64,000 nucleotides of DNA from Chthoniobacter sp. (GTDB taxonomy: Bacteria > Verrucomicrobiota > Verrucomicrobiia > Chthoniobacterales > Chthoniobacteraceae), in the NCBI GenBank assembly GCA_021414005.1, contig JAIOPH010000023.1, positions 62,001 through 126,000 of the forward strand, read 5' to 3'. The translations under genes and the position numbers were made by a program. Numbering within the stretch: the stretch's first letter is position 1; every line of letters begins with the position of its first letter. Shown here piece by piece: positions 54,623 to 63,328 of the stretch. Under the pieces are notes generated by a model, which did no database searches, was not told the DNA's origin, and was given only the letters and a program-made list of their open reading frames with translations.

Positions 54623-57600
54623 CTACCGCTCCCCGAGAACCCGGGCGATTTCCGCGGGGGCGTGGCGGAGTTTTTCCCACTCGGCGGCGAGTTCGGTGGC
54701 GGTGTAGGGGAGCCAGGTGCCGGTGGCGGTGGCGTAGAGGCCGGCGGTGACGGGTGCGTCGAGCAGAGTGGTGAGCGTCTGCCAGTAGGCGCTGAGTTGG
54801 GGGAGATAGTGTGCGCGGAGCCGGGGCAGTTCGGCGGCGGTGGTGCGGTTGGTTTTCCAGTCGAGGATGAGCCAGCTCCCGGCGGCGGGATCAAAGACGG
54901 CGAGATCCATGATGCCTTCGAGACATTCGGCGTCGTCCATCGGCCAGAGGAACGGCAGCTCGGTGTGCGCGACGAGGCCGGGTGCGGTGAGCAGGCGGGC
55001 GAGCGGTGTGTCGGTGGTGAGCGCGGCGCGGAGGAGCGCCCACTCGCGCTGCGCCTGCGCGGGATCGGGCGCGGTGGGGAGTGCGGCGGCAAAGGTGGCA
55101 TCCCACGCGGTGGCGTCGGCGCGCCAGTCGAGATGCTCGACGAACTCGTCGTGCCACCACGAGCCGTAGAGGGCGCCGGTGCTTTGCCCGGTCGCGGCGC
55201 GGGCGGTCAGGGCCAGGTAGGCTGCGGGATCGGCGTCGGCGAGCGCGGCTTCGGCGAGGGCGCTGGGGTTGCGTTTGCGGAAATGGGTGGCGCGGGCGCG
55301 GGCGCGATCTTCGTCGGTGGGGCGGAGTGGCGCGAGCGGCGGAACGGCCAGCTCGTGCGCCCGCTGCGCGCTTTTCGCGGCCTGCTGCGCGGCGGTGTCG
55401 GCGCAGGCGTCGGACGCGGTGGGGAGCACGGCGAAGGGAGCGGCGTCCGCGCAGTTTAGCAGGCGGGCGGGCGCGCGTTTCGGCAGACCGCTTCTGCCGG
55501 AGAAAAGGGCGTGGTCTTCCGCGAGGACGAGCGTGTGCCGGGCGCGGGTGAGCGCCACGTAAAGCAGGCGCTCCAGCTCCTGCCGGCTCTGGGCGTCGAG
55601 CGCGGCTTTCAGGTCGCTGTCGATGTCCGCGGCATCGAGCGCGGCGAGGCACGAGCCGGTCTGCGGATGTCGCAGCAGGCGCGGGTAGTTGCGGCTGCGC
55701 TGCGAGACGCCGCGGGCGAAGAACGGCACGATGACGGCCTGCCATTCGGAGCCCTTGGCCTTGTGGCAGGTGATGAGCTGGATGGCGTCGGGCGCGGGCG
55801 CGCGCACTTCGCGGGTCGCGGAAAAGCCGTCGCGCAAATCCGCGGCGAAGTCGGCGAGCGTGCGTTGGCCGGCCTCCGCCGTGGCCGCGGCGGTGAGCAG
55901 GCTGTCGAGTTCGGCGTCGAGATTTTCAAACGTGTCCGCCGGCAGGCTGAACAGGCGGGCGCGCAGTTCGGTGGCGCGCACGAGTTCCTGCATCGCGGAG
56001 AAAAGCGGGAGCGGCAGGATGCGCGCGCGCGTTTCCGCCAGCAGGCGCAGCGGGTCGGCGACCGGGCCGCGGCCGGAGACGGTGGCGCCGAGGTGGAAGC
56101 GCGCGCTTTCGCCCTCCGCGTAGGTGGCGAGATCGTGGTCCGACACGCCGAAGATTTCGCGCAGCACGCCGACCACTTCATAGCTCTCGTGCGGGGCGGC
56201 CATGATGACGGCGAGCGCGGTGAACCACGCGTAGGCCGGGCTGTCGCCCTTGAGGTCGCGCTCGGATTGGAGCTGCACGGCGAAGCCCGCTTCGCGCAGC
56301 GCGCGGTGCAGCGGCGGGAACCAGCCTTTGCGCGGGCAGAGGATGGCGACATCGCTCCAGCGCTGCGCGCGGAGCCGCTCCAGGCCTTGCGCGCGGAGCC
56401 AGATGGCGAGGAGCTGCGCCTCGTGTCGTGTCTTCTGCCAGTCGCGCCAGCCGTCGGTCGGCGGGAGTGGTCCGAGGTTGAAACGAAGGACCTGGCCGGG
56501 CAGCACGCCGGGGCGCGAATTGAGGCCGACGTAGGCGACCTGGCCGTCACTGCCGTGGAGCACGGTGGGAAAAACCGCGTTCACGAAATCGAGCTGCGCC
56601 TGATCGAGCCGGAAGGTGACGGTGAAGCGCACGGCCTCGCCCGCGCCTGTCGCGATCAGGGTTTCGTGGATGCGCCGGTAGTGGCCGAGGTCCGCGCGGT
56701 CGCCAAAGATGGACTGCTGAAAATCGCCGACCATGCAGAAGTGGCCGGGCCGCGGCGGCAGCGCCGGCGTTTCCGGCCAGAGGCCGGTGGCGTCGGCCGG
56801 GCGGGCGATTTCGAGGAGCACGGAGAACTGCGTGGGATCGGTGTCCTGCGCCTCGTCGAGGATCACGCGGTAATGTTTCTCGCGGATGCGCCGCGCGGCT
56901 TCGGGATGGCGGAGCAACTGGCTGGCGAGCGCGATCTGGTCGTCGTAATTGATCGCCCCTTTTGCCAGCCGGAACGCGCGATACGCGGCCTCGACTTCCA
57001 CGGCGATGCGCAGCGCGCAGCGGCGCAGCCACTCGCGCAGCGGCCCGAGCGCCTCCTCCCAAAGCCCGGCGAATTCCTTCGCCTTCGACGAGCACTCGGG
57101 CAGCGGCAGGAAGCCGTCGCCCGCGGCCCAGTCGCGCGCCCAGGCGCGCAGGCGCTCCTGGACGTAGGGGATGGTTTTCTTCGCGCTGCCGCTCGGCGCG
57201 AAGGCGAGCACGGCGTCGAACTCCAGCGGCGGAAACTCGCCCGGCGCGTCGGCGGCGTCGGCACCGCCGTGGCGGCCGAGTTCCATCAGCTCGCGGAGTG
57301 GTGCGAGCCGCAGCAGGCTGCGGCGCTGCGCGGCGGTGAGGTCCACGCCGACGCTGGTCTGCTGCTGCACGAAATCCATCCAGAGCGCGTCGTCGTCGGT
57401 CAGCAGATCGAGCTTTCCCGGCAGGCCGAGGTGGTGCCCGTGCTGGCGCAAAAGTTTCACGCAAAAGCTGTGGATGGTGCCGAAGAAGGCGCGGTTGAAG
57501 GCGGCGAGGACTTCGAGCGAGACGCCGGCTTCGAGGATGCTCTGCCGCGCTCGCTGCTGCATTTCGTCGGCGGCGCGGTTGGTGAAAGTGACGACGACCA

Positions 57601-57763
57601 GCGCGGGCAGCCACTCCAGCGCGCGCGGGCTGGTGGCGATGGCGATGATGCGGTTGGTGACGGCGCGGGTCTTGCCGCTGCCGGCGGAGGCGACGACGGA
57701 AAAATTTTGCTCCAACTCGGTGATGAAGCGCGTTCGGTCCTGCTGGTCGAGGGGAGCGATCAC
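54623..57763 (-). CDS. addA: UvrD-family helicase with C-terminal nuclease (AddA-like)
   Basis: Helicase-nuclease of 1046 residues that processes double-strand breaks for recombination. Helicase motifs: Walker A ASAGSGKT at 25-32, VTFTNRAADEMQQR (Ia), ILDEAQDTDPTQF (II), MVGDFQQSIFG (III), and motif VI region RLLYVALTRARHTLVL. The C-terminal PD-(D/E)XK nuclease shows GIMDLAVF, LILDWKTNRT and YLPQLSAYW. The GTG start overlaps the stop of the upstream addB-like gene (GTGA). Together they match the two-subunit AddAB type rather than RecBCD. Confidence 0.87.
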   Translation of the reverse strand: MIAPLDQQDRTRFITELEQNFSVVASAGSGKTRAVTNRIIAIATSPRALEWLPALVVVTFTNRAADEMQQRARQSILEAGVSLEVLAAFNRAFFGTIHSFCVKLLRQHGHHLGLPGKLDLLTDDDALWMDFVQQQTSVGVDLTAAQRRSLLRLAPLRELMELGRHGGADAADAPGEFPPLEFDAVLAFAPSGSAKKTIPYVQERLRAWARDWAAGDGFLPLPECSSKAKEFAGLWEEALGPLREWLRRCALRIAVEVEAAYRAFRLAKGAINYDDQIALASQLLRHPEAARRIREKHYRVILDEAQDTDPTQFSVLLEIARPADATGLWPETPALPPRPGHFCMVGDFQQSIFGDRADLGHYRRIHETLIATGAGEAVRFTVTFRLDQAQLDFVNAVFPTVLHGSDGQVAYVGLNSRPGVLPGQVLRFNLGPLPPTDGWRDWQKTRHEAQLLAIWLRAQGLERLRAQRWSDVAILCPRKGWFPPLHRALREAGFAVQLQSERDLKGDSPAYAWFTALAVIMAAPHESYEVVGVLREIFGVSDHDLATYAEGESARFHLGATVSGRGPVADPLRLLAETRARILPLPLFSAMQELVRATELRARLFSLPADTFENLDAELDSLLTAAATAEAGQRTLADFAADLRDGFSATREVRAPAPDAIQLITCHKAKGSEWQAVIVPFFARGVSQRSRNYPRLLRHPQTGSCLAALDAADIDSDLKAALDAQSRQELERLLYVALTRARHTLVLAEDHALFSGRSGLPKRAPARLLNCADAAPFAVLPTASDACADTAAQQAAKSAQRAHELAVPPLAPLRPTDEDRARARATHFRKRNPSALAEAALADADPAAYLALTARAATGQSTGALYGSWWHDEFVEHLDWRADATAWDATFAAALPTAPDPAQAQREWALLRAALTTDTPLARLLTAPGLVAHTELPFLWPMDDAECLEGIMDLAVFDPAAGSWLILDWKTNRTTAAELPRLRAHYLPQLSAYWQTLTTLLDAPVTAGLYATATGTWLPYTATELAAEWEKLRHAPAEIARVLGER

Positions 57764-60696
57764 GCGGATTCCTCCTCGTCGGTGAGATCGGGATGGGTGA
57801 GCGCCCACTTTTCCTCCAGCAGGTCGGCGTCGATGCCGAGCGTGGCGAGCGGGTAGTCGCGCTGGAAAGAGAACTCGTCGCGCAGCGCGCCGCGCAGGCC
57901 AAAGATGCCGGTTTCCTGCATGCGATGGAGGCCACGCCAGAGCCGGGTGCGCGCGGTGAGATCGCCGAGCGTGAGTTGCGGCGCGGCGAGATCGAGATCC
58001 GGCGTGAGCAGGCTCACGCCGCTGGCGCGGAGAGCGAGCGCGTAGAGCGCGAGCTGAAGGCCGTCGCCGGCGGGAAGTTTTTTGGCGGAGAGCGCGCCGC
58101 GGTGGCCGGTCTTGTAGTCCACGATCCAGGCGTCGGTGGGCGCCGGCGCGTTCGTAAGGAGGAGATCGATGCGGCCTTTCACATGGAGAAGCGCGCCGTC
58201 TCCGAGCGGGATGGCGGTGTCGGGGAGATTCCACTCGGTCGCGAGGTGCGTGCGGCCGGCCACATCGGTGACGCGCTGGGCGAGCTGTTCGGCGAGGTGG
58301 AGCGCCTGCTGCCACGCGGAAAGCCACCAATCGGGCGCGGTCCGCGCGCATGCCGCGAGCGTGGCGCACACTCGCTCGCGCTGGGCCGCGGCGTGGGCGC
58401 GGACGCGCGCGAGGACTTCGGCGGGCGGCGGGCGCAGCGCGAAGCTCTCGGGCGGCACGGCGTCGGAAATCGCGCGCAGCCACTGGTGGACCCACTGGCC
58501 GGCGGCGAGGCTCCACGGAGTCTCGTCCACGGTGGCGCTGGCGGCGATGCCGAGGCGGTTTTGCAGCCAGACGAGCGCGGGCGCGGCGAGTGCGCTCTCC
58601 CACGCGGTCGCGGCGAGGCGAACCGGATTTGTGGGTGGCGTGCGCAGCGCGAATTCGTATTCGCCGAACGGCAGCGCGCGGTCGCGGCGCGCATCGAAGG
58701 CGCGGCGCGTGGCGGGCATCGGTACGGGCGCCGACGCGGTGGTGAAACCGGCGGTCGAGAGCCAGCGCCCGGTTTCCGCGCGCAGCGCGCTCATGGCCTC
58801 CTGCGAAACGGCGCGGCCGCGGGCGCAGAAATAGAGGCGCGTAAAAAAGTCGCTCGGGTTCGAGCGGCGTTCGGGCGCGGCTTCGTCGATGAGCTGCGCA
58901 CAGGCGGCCACCGCGACGGTGGCGGATTCGAGGGTGTTGAGAAACTGGCGGAGCGCGAGTTCGCGGCGCTGCACCGGCCCGAGGCAAAGCGCGTGGCCGG
59001 CGCGCACGGTTTCGTGCCCTTCGCCCTGCCGGCCTTGGGTGACGGCGCGCTCGTTGAGCCCGCGCACCTGCCGGTTGAGCGCCGCGATTTCGTCCTCGCC
59101 GAGAAAGCCGGAGTCCTCGATGGCGGGCGGCCACTGGCCTTCGTTCAGCCCGGCGAGGATGAGGTGCGTCCAGGCCTGCGACTCGGCCTGGGCGCAGGGC
59201 AAAAGATGAACGCGGCTGTACGGATGATTGCCGCCGGCTTCGCGCTCGGCGCGCCATGAGACGAGCGTCTCGCGCAGCCACGCCAGCCACGTGCGGCGGG
59301 AGACTTTCAGGCGCGGCACGGCGCTCCACGCGGCGGCGAGACGCACGAGTTCATCGGCCCGCCCGGCCCAGCCGCTGGCGCGGAAAATGTCCTCCGTCTG
59401 GCTGGCAAACGCCGTGAGCGTGGCCTGCGGCGGGAGAAAAGGCAGCGCGCGCAACGCCGCGGCGAGCGCGGGCGCGTGGCGTTTGCGCGGATGTCGGTCG
59501 AGGTATTCCGCGATCACGGCGAGGTCGTCGATGAGCAGATCGGTGAAAATGCGCTGAAGCGCGTCGGCGGCTTCGTCGAAAGGCAGTTCGGCGAAAGTGC
59601 GGTCCGGTTGCGCGCGGAGGAAACGCAGGAGCGCGGGCAGGTGCGGATTTTCCTGCAGCTCCAGCCACGCGGGCCAGGCCTCGTCTTCGAGCGGGCCGGG
59701 CGCGTGGTGGGCGAGGCCGTCATTGTGCGGCACGGCGCGCTCGGCGAGTAGCGCGGCCACGCGGCGGGAGAGCGCGCCGGCGGCGGGAAAGAGGATGCCG
59801 AGCCGCTCGCACGCGGGATCGGCGAGAAAGCCGAGGGCCTTCGCGACCACGGCCTGCGCTTGCCCGGTGGTGTTTTCGCCGACGAGAAATTCCACGCACG
59901 CCGCCGGTTCGCGCTGGCGCCGGGCGGCGGCTTCCCGCGACTCCGGCAGGCGGAGCAACTCGACGAACGGCCACGCCTCGTCATCCGCCGGCACGGGTTC
60001 CGCCGCACCGAAATCCTGCTCCCATGTGCCGATCCAGGCGGCGTCCAGCGCCTCCGCTTCGGCGCGCGGTTCGGCGAGGCAGACGGTGGCGTGCTGCGCC
60101 GCGTGGGTGGCGGCGGCGAGCAGCGGCCAGTGCGGCCAGTGCAGTGCGTCGAAGCCGGTGATGAAGAGTGCGGCGAACTGCGGCGGCGCGGTGCGGGCGG
60201 CGGCGAGCAGCGCGCGACTGGCCGTGTGCATCATCTGGAAACCGGCGCGCCCGAGCAGCGTCTCGAACTCCGCCACGACCGGGCGTAACGCCTCGGGACC
60301 GGCTTGGGCAAACGACCAGCCGCCCGCGCTGAGGAGATCGAGCGCCTTCAGCAAATGGTCCGGTGCGGCGGCTACGCTGGCCACGCCCTGGCGCTCGGCG
60401 GCGGTGGCGAGCAGCAGGTGCAGATGCTCGCGCAGCGGCACCCGCGCGGTGAGCCCGAGCCTAGCGGCGAGCCGGTCGCGCACTTCACCCGGTGTGAGGA
60501 AATGCACGCCGAGCACTCCCACGCCGGCGGCGAGCGCGCGGGCCTTCAAAAAGTAGGCATCGCTCCGGCACGGCACCACCACCGCCGTCGGCAACCCACT
60601 CCGCCACGCCGCCGCGCCCACGCCTTTCAGCCACGGCAGAAAGACGGCGTCGCAGGCCGTGGCCGGATGAGCGGAAGTGAAGAGGGAGACGGGCAC
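57760..60696 (-). CDS. addB: PD-(D/E)XK nuclease family protein (AddB-like)
   Basis: Partner subunit of 978 residues. The N-terminal two thirds resemble a degenerate helicase with no Walker A (it begins LFTSAHPATACDAVFLPWL); SQAWTHLILAGLNEGQWPP is the best conserved block. The C-terminal nuclease reads VKGRIDLLL, WIVDYKTGHRG and GLQLALYALAL, with the motif residues intact. The cysteines that hold an iron-sulfur cluster in Bacillus AddB are not seen at the C-terminus. It is directly upstream of addA with overlapping stop and start. The start is GTG at 60696. Confidence 0.8.
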   Translation of the reverse strand: MPVSLFTSAHPATACDAVFLPWLKGVGAAAWRSGLPTAVVVPCRSDAYFLKARALAAGVGVLGVHFLTPGEVRDRLAARLGLTARVPLREHLHLLLATAAERQGVASVAAAPDHLLKALDLLSAGGWSFAQAGPEALRPVVAEFETLLGRAGFQMMHTASRALLAAARTAPPQFAALFITGFDALHWPHWPLLAAATHAAQHATVCLAEPRAEAEALDAAWIGTWEQDFGAAEPVPADDEAWPFVELLRLPESREAAARRQREPAACVEFLVGENTTGQAQAVVAKALGFLADPACERLGILFPAAGALSRRVAALLAERAVPHNDGLAHHAPGPLEDEAWPAWLELQENPHLPALLRFLRAQPDRTFAELPFDEAADALQRIFTDLLIDDLAVIAEYLDRHPRKRHAPALAAALRALPFLPPQATLTAFASQTEDIFRASGWAGRADELVRLAAAWSAVPRLKVSRRTWLAWLRETLVSWRAEREAGGNHPYSRVHLLPCAQAESQAWTHLILAGLNEGQWPPAIEDSGFLGEDEIAALNRQVRGLNERAVTQGRQGEGHETVRAGHALCLGPVQRRELALRQFLNTLESATVAVAACAQLIDEAAPERRSNPSDFFTRLYFCARGRAVSQEAMSALRAETGRWLSTAGFTTASAPVPMPATRRAFDARRDRALPFGEYEFALRTPPTNPVRLAATAWESALAAPALVWLQNRLGIAASATVDETPWSLAAGQWVHQWLRAISDAVPPESFALRPPPAEVLARVRAHAAAQRERVCATLAACARTAPDWWLSAWQQALHLAEQLAQRVTDVAGRTHLATEWNLPDTAIPLGDGALLHVKGRIDLLLTNAPAPTDAWIVDYKTGHRGALSAKKLPAGDGLQLALYALALRASGVSLLTPDLDLAAPQLTLGDLTARTRLWRGLHRMQETGIFGLRGALRDEFSFQRDYPLATLGIDADLLEEKWALTHPDLTDEEESA

Positions 60697-60777
60697 CAGA
60701 GAGGGATCGTGAATGCCGAACGACGGATGACAGAATGACGATGTGCCGGGCGTCCGTCTGGTGGGGGAGAGCGGCGT

Positions 60778-62316
60778 TTACTTGAGGAAGCGGAGCAGGT
60801 CGGCGCGGAGTTTTTCGGCGTCGGTGCGGAGAAGGTACATCATGTGGCCGCTGTCGTAGCGCTCGGTGGTGATGTTCTTCCGGACGTTCGCGGGGAGCGT
60901 GAGGTGCGCGAGGGAGTGGCGCATGGAGTCTTCGGGAACGGCGAGGTCGCGGCGTCCGGTGAGGACGAGGACGCGCATTTTGGGGTTGGTTTTGAGGGCG
61001 AGGGCGAGGCGGTCTTCGGTGGAGACGTAGCGGTTTTCAAAGCCCGTCCATTTCCAGGAGAGGCCGCCATTGAGGACGTGATACGGGTGGTCGCTTTCGT
61101 AGCCGAGTTCGCCGCGGATGTAGGCGTTCACGGCGGAGGAAAAGCCACCGAAGATATTCGAAAGCGAGGGGTCGTATGCGGGTTGAAAGTCAGAGCGGTC
61201 GCCGTCTTCGCCGATCACGCGGGCGTCGAAGCGGCCAATGATGCGGCCCTCCTTGCGGAGGAGCGCCTTGCGAAAAACGGCGGGGTCGATGCGGAAGTTT
61301 TGGTCCTCGCAGAAGTCGGGCGCGAGGCCGGTGAAGCGGGCGAGTTTTTCCGCGATGCGGCGGCGCTCATCGGGTGTGAGGGCCGCGCCTTTGAGCAGCG
61401 CGAGGGCGTAGTCGCCCTGGGCGAAAGCGCGGGATTCGGCCATGGCTTTGTCCACGTCGCCCAGGAGGTCGGCGGGAAGTTTTTTGTGGTAGTGCGCGGT
61501 GGCGGTGAAGGTGGGCAGGTAGAGGATGAAGGGGAGGTCGTTGCCCGCCTCGGAGCTGAGGGTGCCGAAGTTGACGAGGCCGGACATGAGGACGAGCCCT
61601 TCGGCGAAGAGGCCGTGTTTTTGCTGGAGATAGGCGGCGAGACCGGAGACGCGGGTGACGCCGTAGCTTTCGCCGAGGAGATATTTCGGAGAGCCCCAGC
61701 GCTGTTCGCGGGTGGTGAAGAGGCGCACGAATTCGCCGACGGCGGCGATGTCTTCGTCGAGGCCGAAGAATTGTTCGGGCTTCTCGCCTTTGGCGGCGCG
61801 GCTGAGGCCGGTGGAGACGGGATCGACGAAGACGAGGTCGGTGGCGTCGAGGATGGAGTTGGGGTTGTCGGCGAGGCGCGAGACGGTGGCGGGCGTGAGT
61901 CCCTCGGGCGGGAAGTCGAGCCGGCGCGGGCCGAGGCCGCCGAGGTGGAGCCAGACGGCGGAGGCACCGGGGCCGCCATTGAAGCAGAAGGTGATCGGGC
62001 GGGTGCTGCCGGGCGCGGCGGCGAGGCGTTTGCCGTCGGCGCCGGTGGCGGCGTAGTACACGTAGAAGACGTCGGCTTTCGGGGTGCCGTCGTCTTTTAG
62101 CACGGGGACGGTGCCGGTCTGCGCGAGGTATTTCACCTCCGCGCCGCCGAGGGTGACGACACCGGCGTGTTCTTTGGGCTTCTCTTCCTTGGCTTTGTCG
62201 CCGGGTTCCTTTTTGTCGTCCTTCCTGGGCGTCTTGGCGTCGTCCGCCTCGGGCTCGGCGAAAGCGGGGCGCGTGAGCAGGAGGGTGAGGGCGAGGAGGG
62301 CGGTGAGGCAGCGCAT
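60778..62316 (-). CDS. S10-family serine carboxypeptidase-like protein
   Basis: An exported peptidase of 512 residues (alpha/beta-hydrolase). Signal peptide ends near RPAFA and a charged Lys/Glu/Asp-rich linker follows (21-50). Catalytic features: oxyanion-hole loop NGGPG at 113-117, nucleophile Ser217 in GESYG, Asp in LTGRRDLAVP and His in YDSGHMMY. It would trim peptides from their C-termini, outside the cytoplasm. The ATG at 62316 starts the signal peptide and has a leaderless-type promoter. Confidence 0.88.
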   Translation of the reverse strand: MRCLTALLALTLLLTRPAFAEPEADDAKTPRKDDKKEPGDKAKEEKPKEHAGVVTLGGAEVKYLAQTGTVPVLKDDGTPKADVFYVYYAATGADGKRLAAAPGSTRPITFCFNGGPGASAVWLHLGGLGPRRLDFPPEGLTPATVSRLADNPNSILDATDLVFVDPVSTGLSRAAKGEKPEQFFGLDEDIAAVGEFVRLFTTREQRWGSPKYLLGESYGVTRVSGLAAYLQQKHGLFAEGLVLMSGLVNFGTLSSEAGNDLPFILYLPTFTATAHYHKKLPADLLGDVDKAMAESRAFAQGDYALALLKGAALTPDERRRIAEKLARFTGLAPDFCEDQNFRIDPAVFRKALLRKEGRIIGRFDARVIGEDGDRSDFQPAYDPSLSNIFGGFSSAVNAYIRGELGYESDHPYHVLNGGLSWKWTGFENRYVSTEDRLALALKTNPKMRVLVLTGRRDLAVPEDSMRHSLAHLTLPANVRKNITTERYDSGHMMYLLRTDAEKLRADLLRFLK

Positions 62317-62324
62317 AATGCGGG

Positions 62325-62354
62325 ATTTGTGCGCGGGTGGGGGAGGTTCGTCAA
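62325..62354 (-). promoter_or_regulatory. Leaderless-type promoter of the S10 peptidase gene
   Basis: Minus strand: TTGACG, 18-base spacer, ACAAAT, then exactly eight bases to the ATG at 62316. No Shine-Dalgarno. Confidence 0.5.
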
Positions 62355-62466
62355 TGGAATGGCGTGACGGGGAAAAAGGAGCGGCGTCTTCGCCATGTCG
62401 GGCAAATAGCGCCCCGGGAGCCCGCGCCGCCTTGACCCCGCCGCCGCGTTTTCCCACCTTGCGCGC

Positions 62467-62604
62467 ATGGCCGTGGCAAAACCCTCCTCCCTCGTCGATA
62501 CCCGCGTCGTCTATTGCGGCGACAATTTTCCGAGTCGACGGCGTCGTTCCGCCCCCCTATTCACCTCGGCGTCAACCGAGAGAAGCACGCACGAAAATGT
62601 TTGA
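62467..62604 (+). pseudogene. 5-prime fragment of a DNA methyltransferase gene
   Basis: An ATG opens a frame whose first 20 residues, MAVAKPSSLVDTRVVYCGDN, look like the start of site-specific adenine or cytosine-N4 DNA methyltransferases, where a 'YCGDNLE' segment precedes the DPPF/DPPY motif. After about 62529 the similarity stops, the frame becomes basic and low in meaning, and it ends at TGA 62604, inside the next gene. The rest of the methyltransferase is missing. Confidence 0.5.
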
Positions 62605-63322
62605 GGAGTTACGCGAGAAAAACTTTGAGGTCTTAGCCTTGCACCATGCAGAGGCGATACTTACGCACGATATGGGCGGAGCTGTTTCGGAGATTGAGGC
62701 AGCACTCTCTGAAGTGCGGATTCCTGTCGAGGAACTGGTCCGTGGCGGAGGTGGAGAGGGACAAGGAACCCAGCGTTTGCGCAAGGCGCTCGCTGCCTTT
62801 GGGTGGAAGAAACACAACTTCCAAATTCAAAAAACCGTGGACGGCGTGCCGAAGGAATCCATTTCTCACGAGATCGACCATGTGAAAGCCTTTACTGGAT
62901 CGACGTTCGCGCTCGAAATTGAGTGGAACAACAAGGATCCGTTTTACGACCGCGATTTGGAGAACTTCAAGCGACTCCACGCCGAAGGGGCGATCTCGAT
63001 CGGCGGAATCGTCACTCGGGGGAAGTCATTGCACGAAGGAATGCGAGATTTGATGGAACGTGTCGCCGAGAAACACGGCATCGACAACGTCGAGAAGTTG
63101 GCACCGTTCTACTCCCCGACTACTCGGCAAAAGCGCCTTTATGAGGCAGCGGAAGAACGCATGGGATCCTTCGCAAAAGGCTGGGCTCGGGCGTTTGTGG
63201 CGGATAAGTTCGGAGAAGCCACAACGCACTGGCGAAAACTCGATGATCGCGTAAGGCGTGGTGTCGGAAATCCGTGCCCACTGTTGCTGATCGGTCTTCC
63301 GATTGACGTCGTACAAGTCTGA
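62597..63322 (+). CDS. BglII-like type II restriction endonuclease
   Basis: A 241-residue endonuclease of the BglII family. The active-site block is HEIDHVKAFTG (Asp94) followed by FALEIEWNNKDP (Glu107, Glu109), then FYDRDLENFKRLH and IGGIVTRGKSLHE, the order seen in BglII relatives. BglII itself cuts AGATCT; the site here may differ. The ATG at 62597 is the only start that begins the family region. It is six bases upstream of an MT-A70 methyltransferase, so a restriction-modification pair is likely. GC content falls compared with the chromosome to the left. Confidence 0.78.
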   Translation: MFEELREKNFEVLALHHAEAILTHDMGGAVSEIEAALSEVRIPVEELVRGGGGEGQGTQRLRKALAAFGWKKHNFQIQKTVDGVPKESISHEIDHVKAFTGSTFALEIEWNNKDPFYDRDLENFKRLHAEGAISIGGIVTRGKSLHEGMRDLMERVAEKHGIDNVEKLAPFYSPTTRQKRLYEAAEERMGSFAKGWARAFVADKFGEATTHWRKLDDRVRRGVGNPCPLLLIGLPIDVVQV

Positions 63323-63328
63323 ATCCTT

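Noticed and set aside
57764..59329. In-frame upstream extension of addA
   Set aside because: Antisense-free but out of frame with addB, Arg-rich, and without helicase features; the GTG at 57763 overlaps the addB stop and begins the helicase domain.
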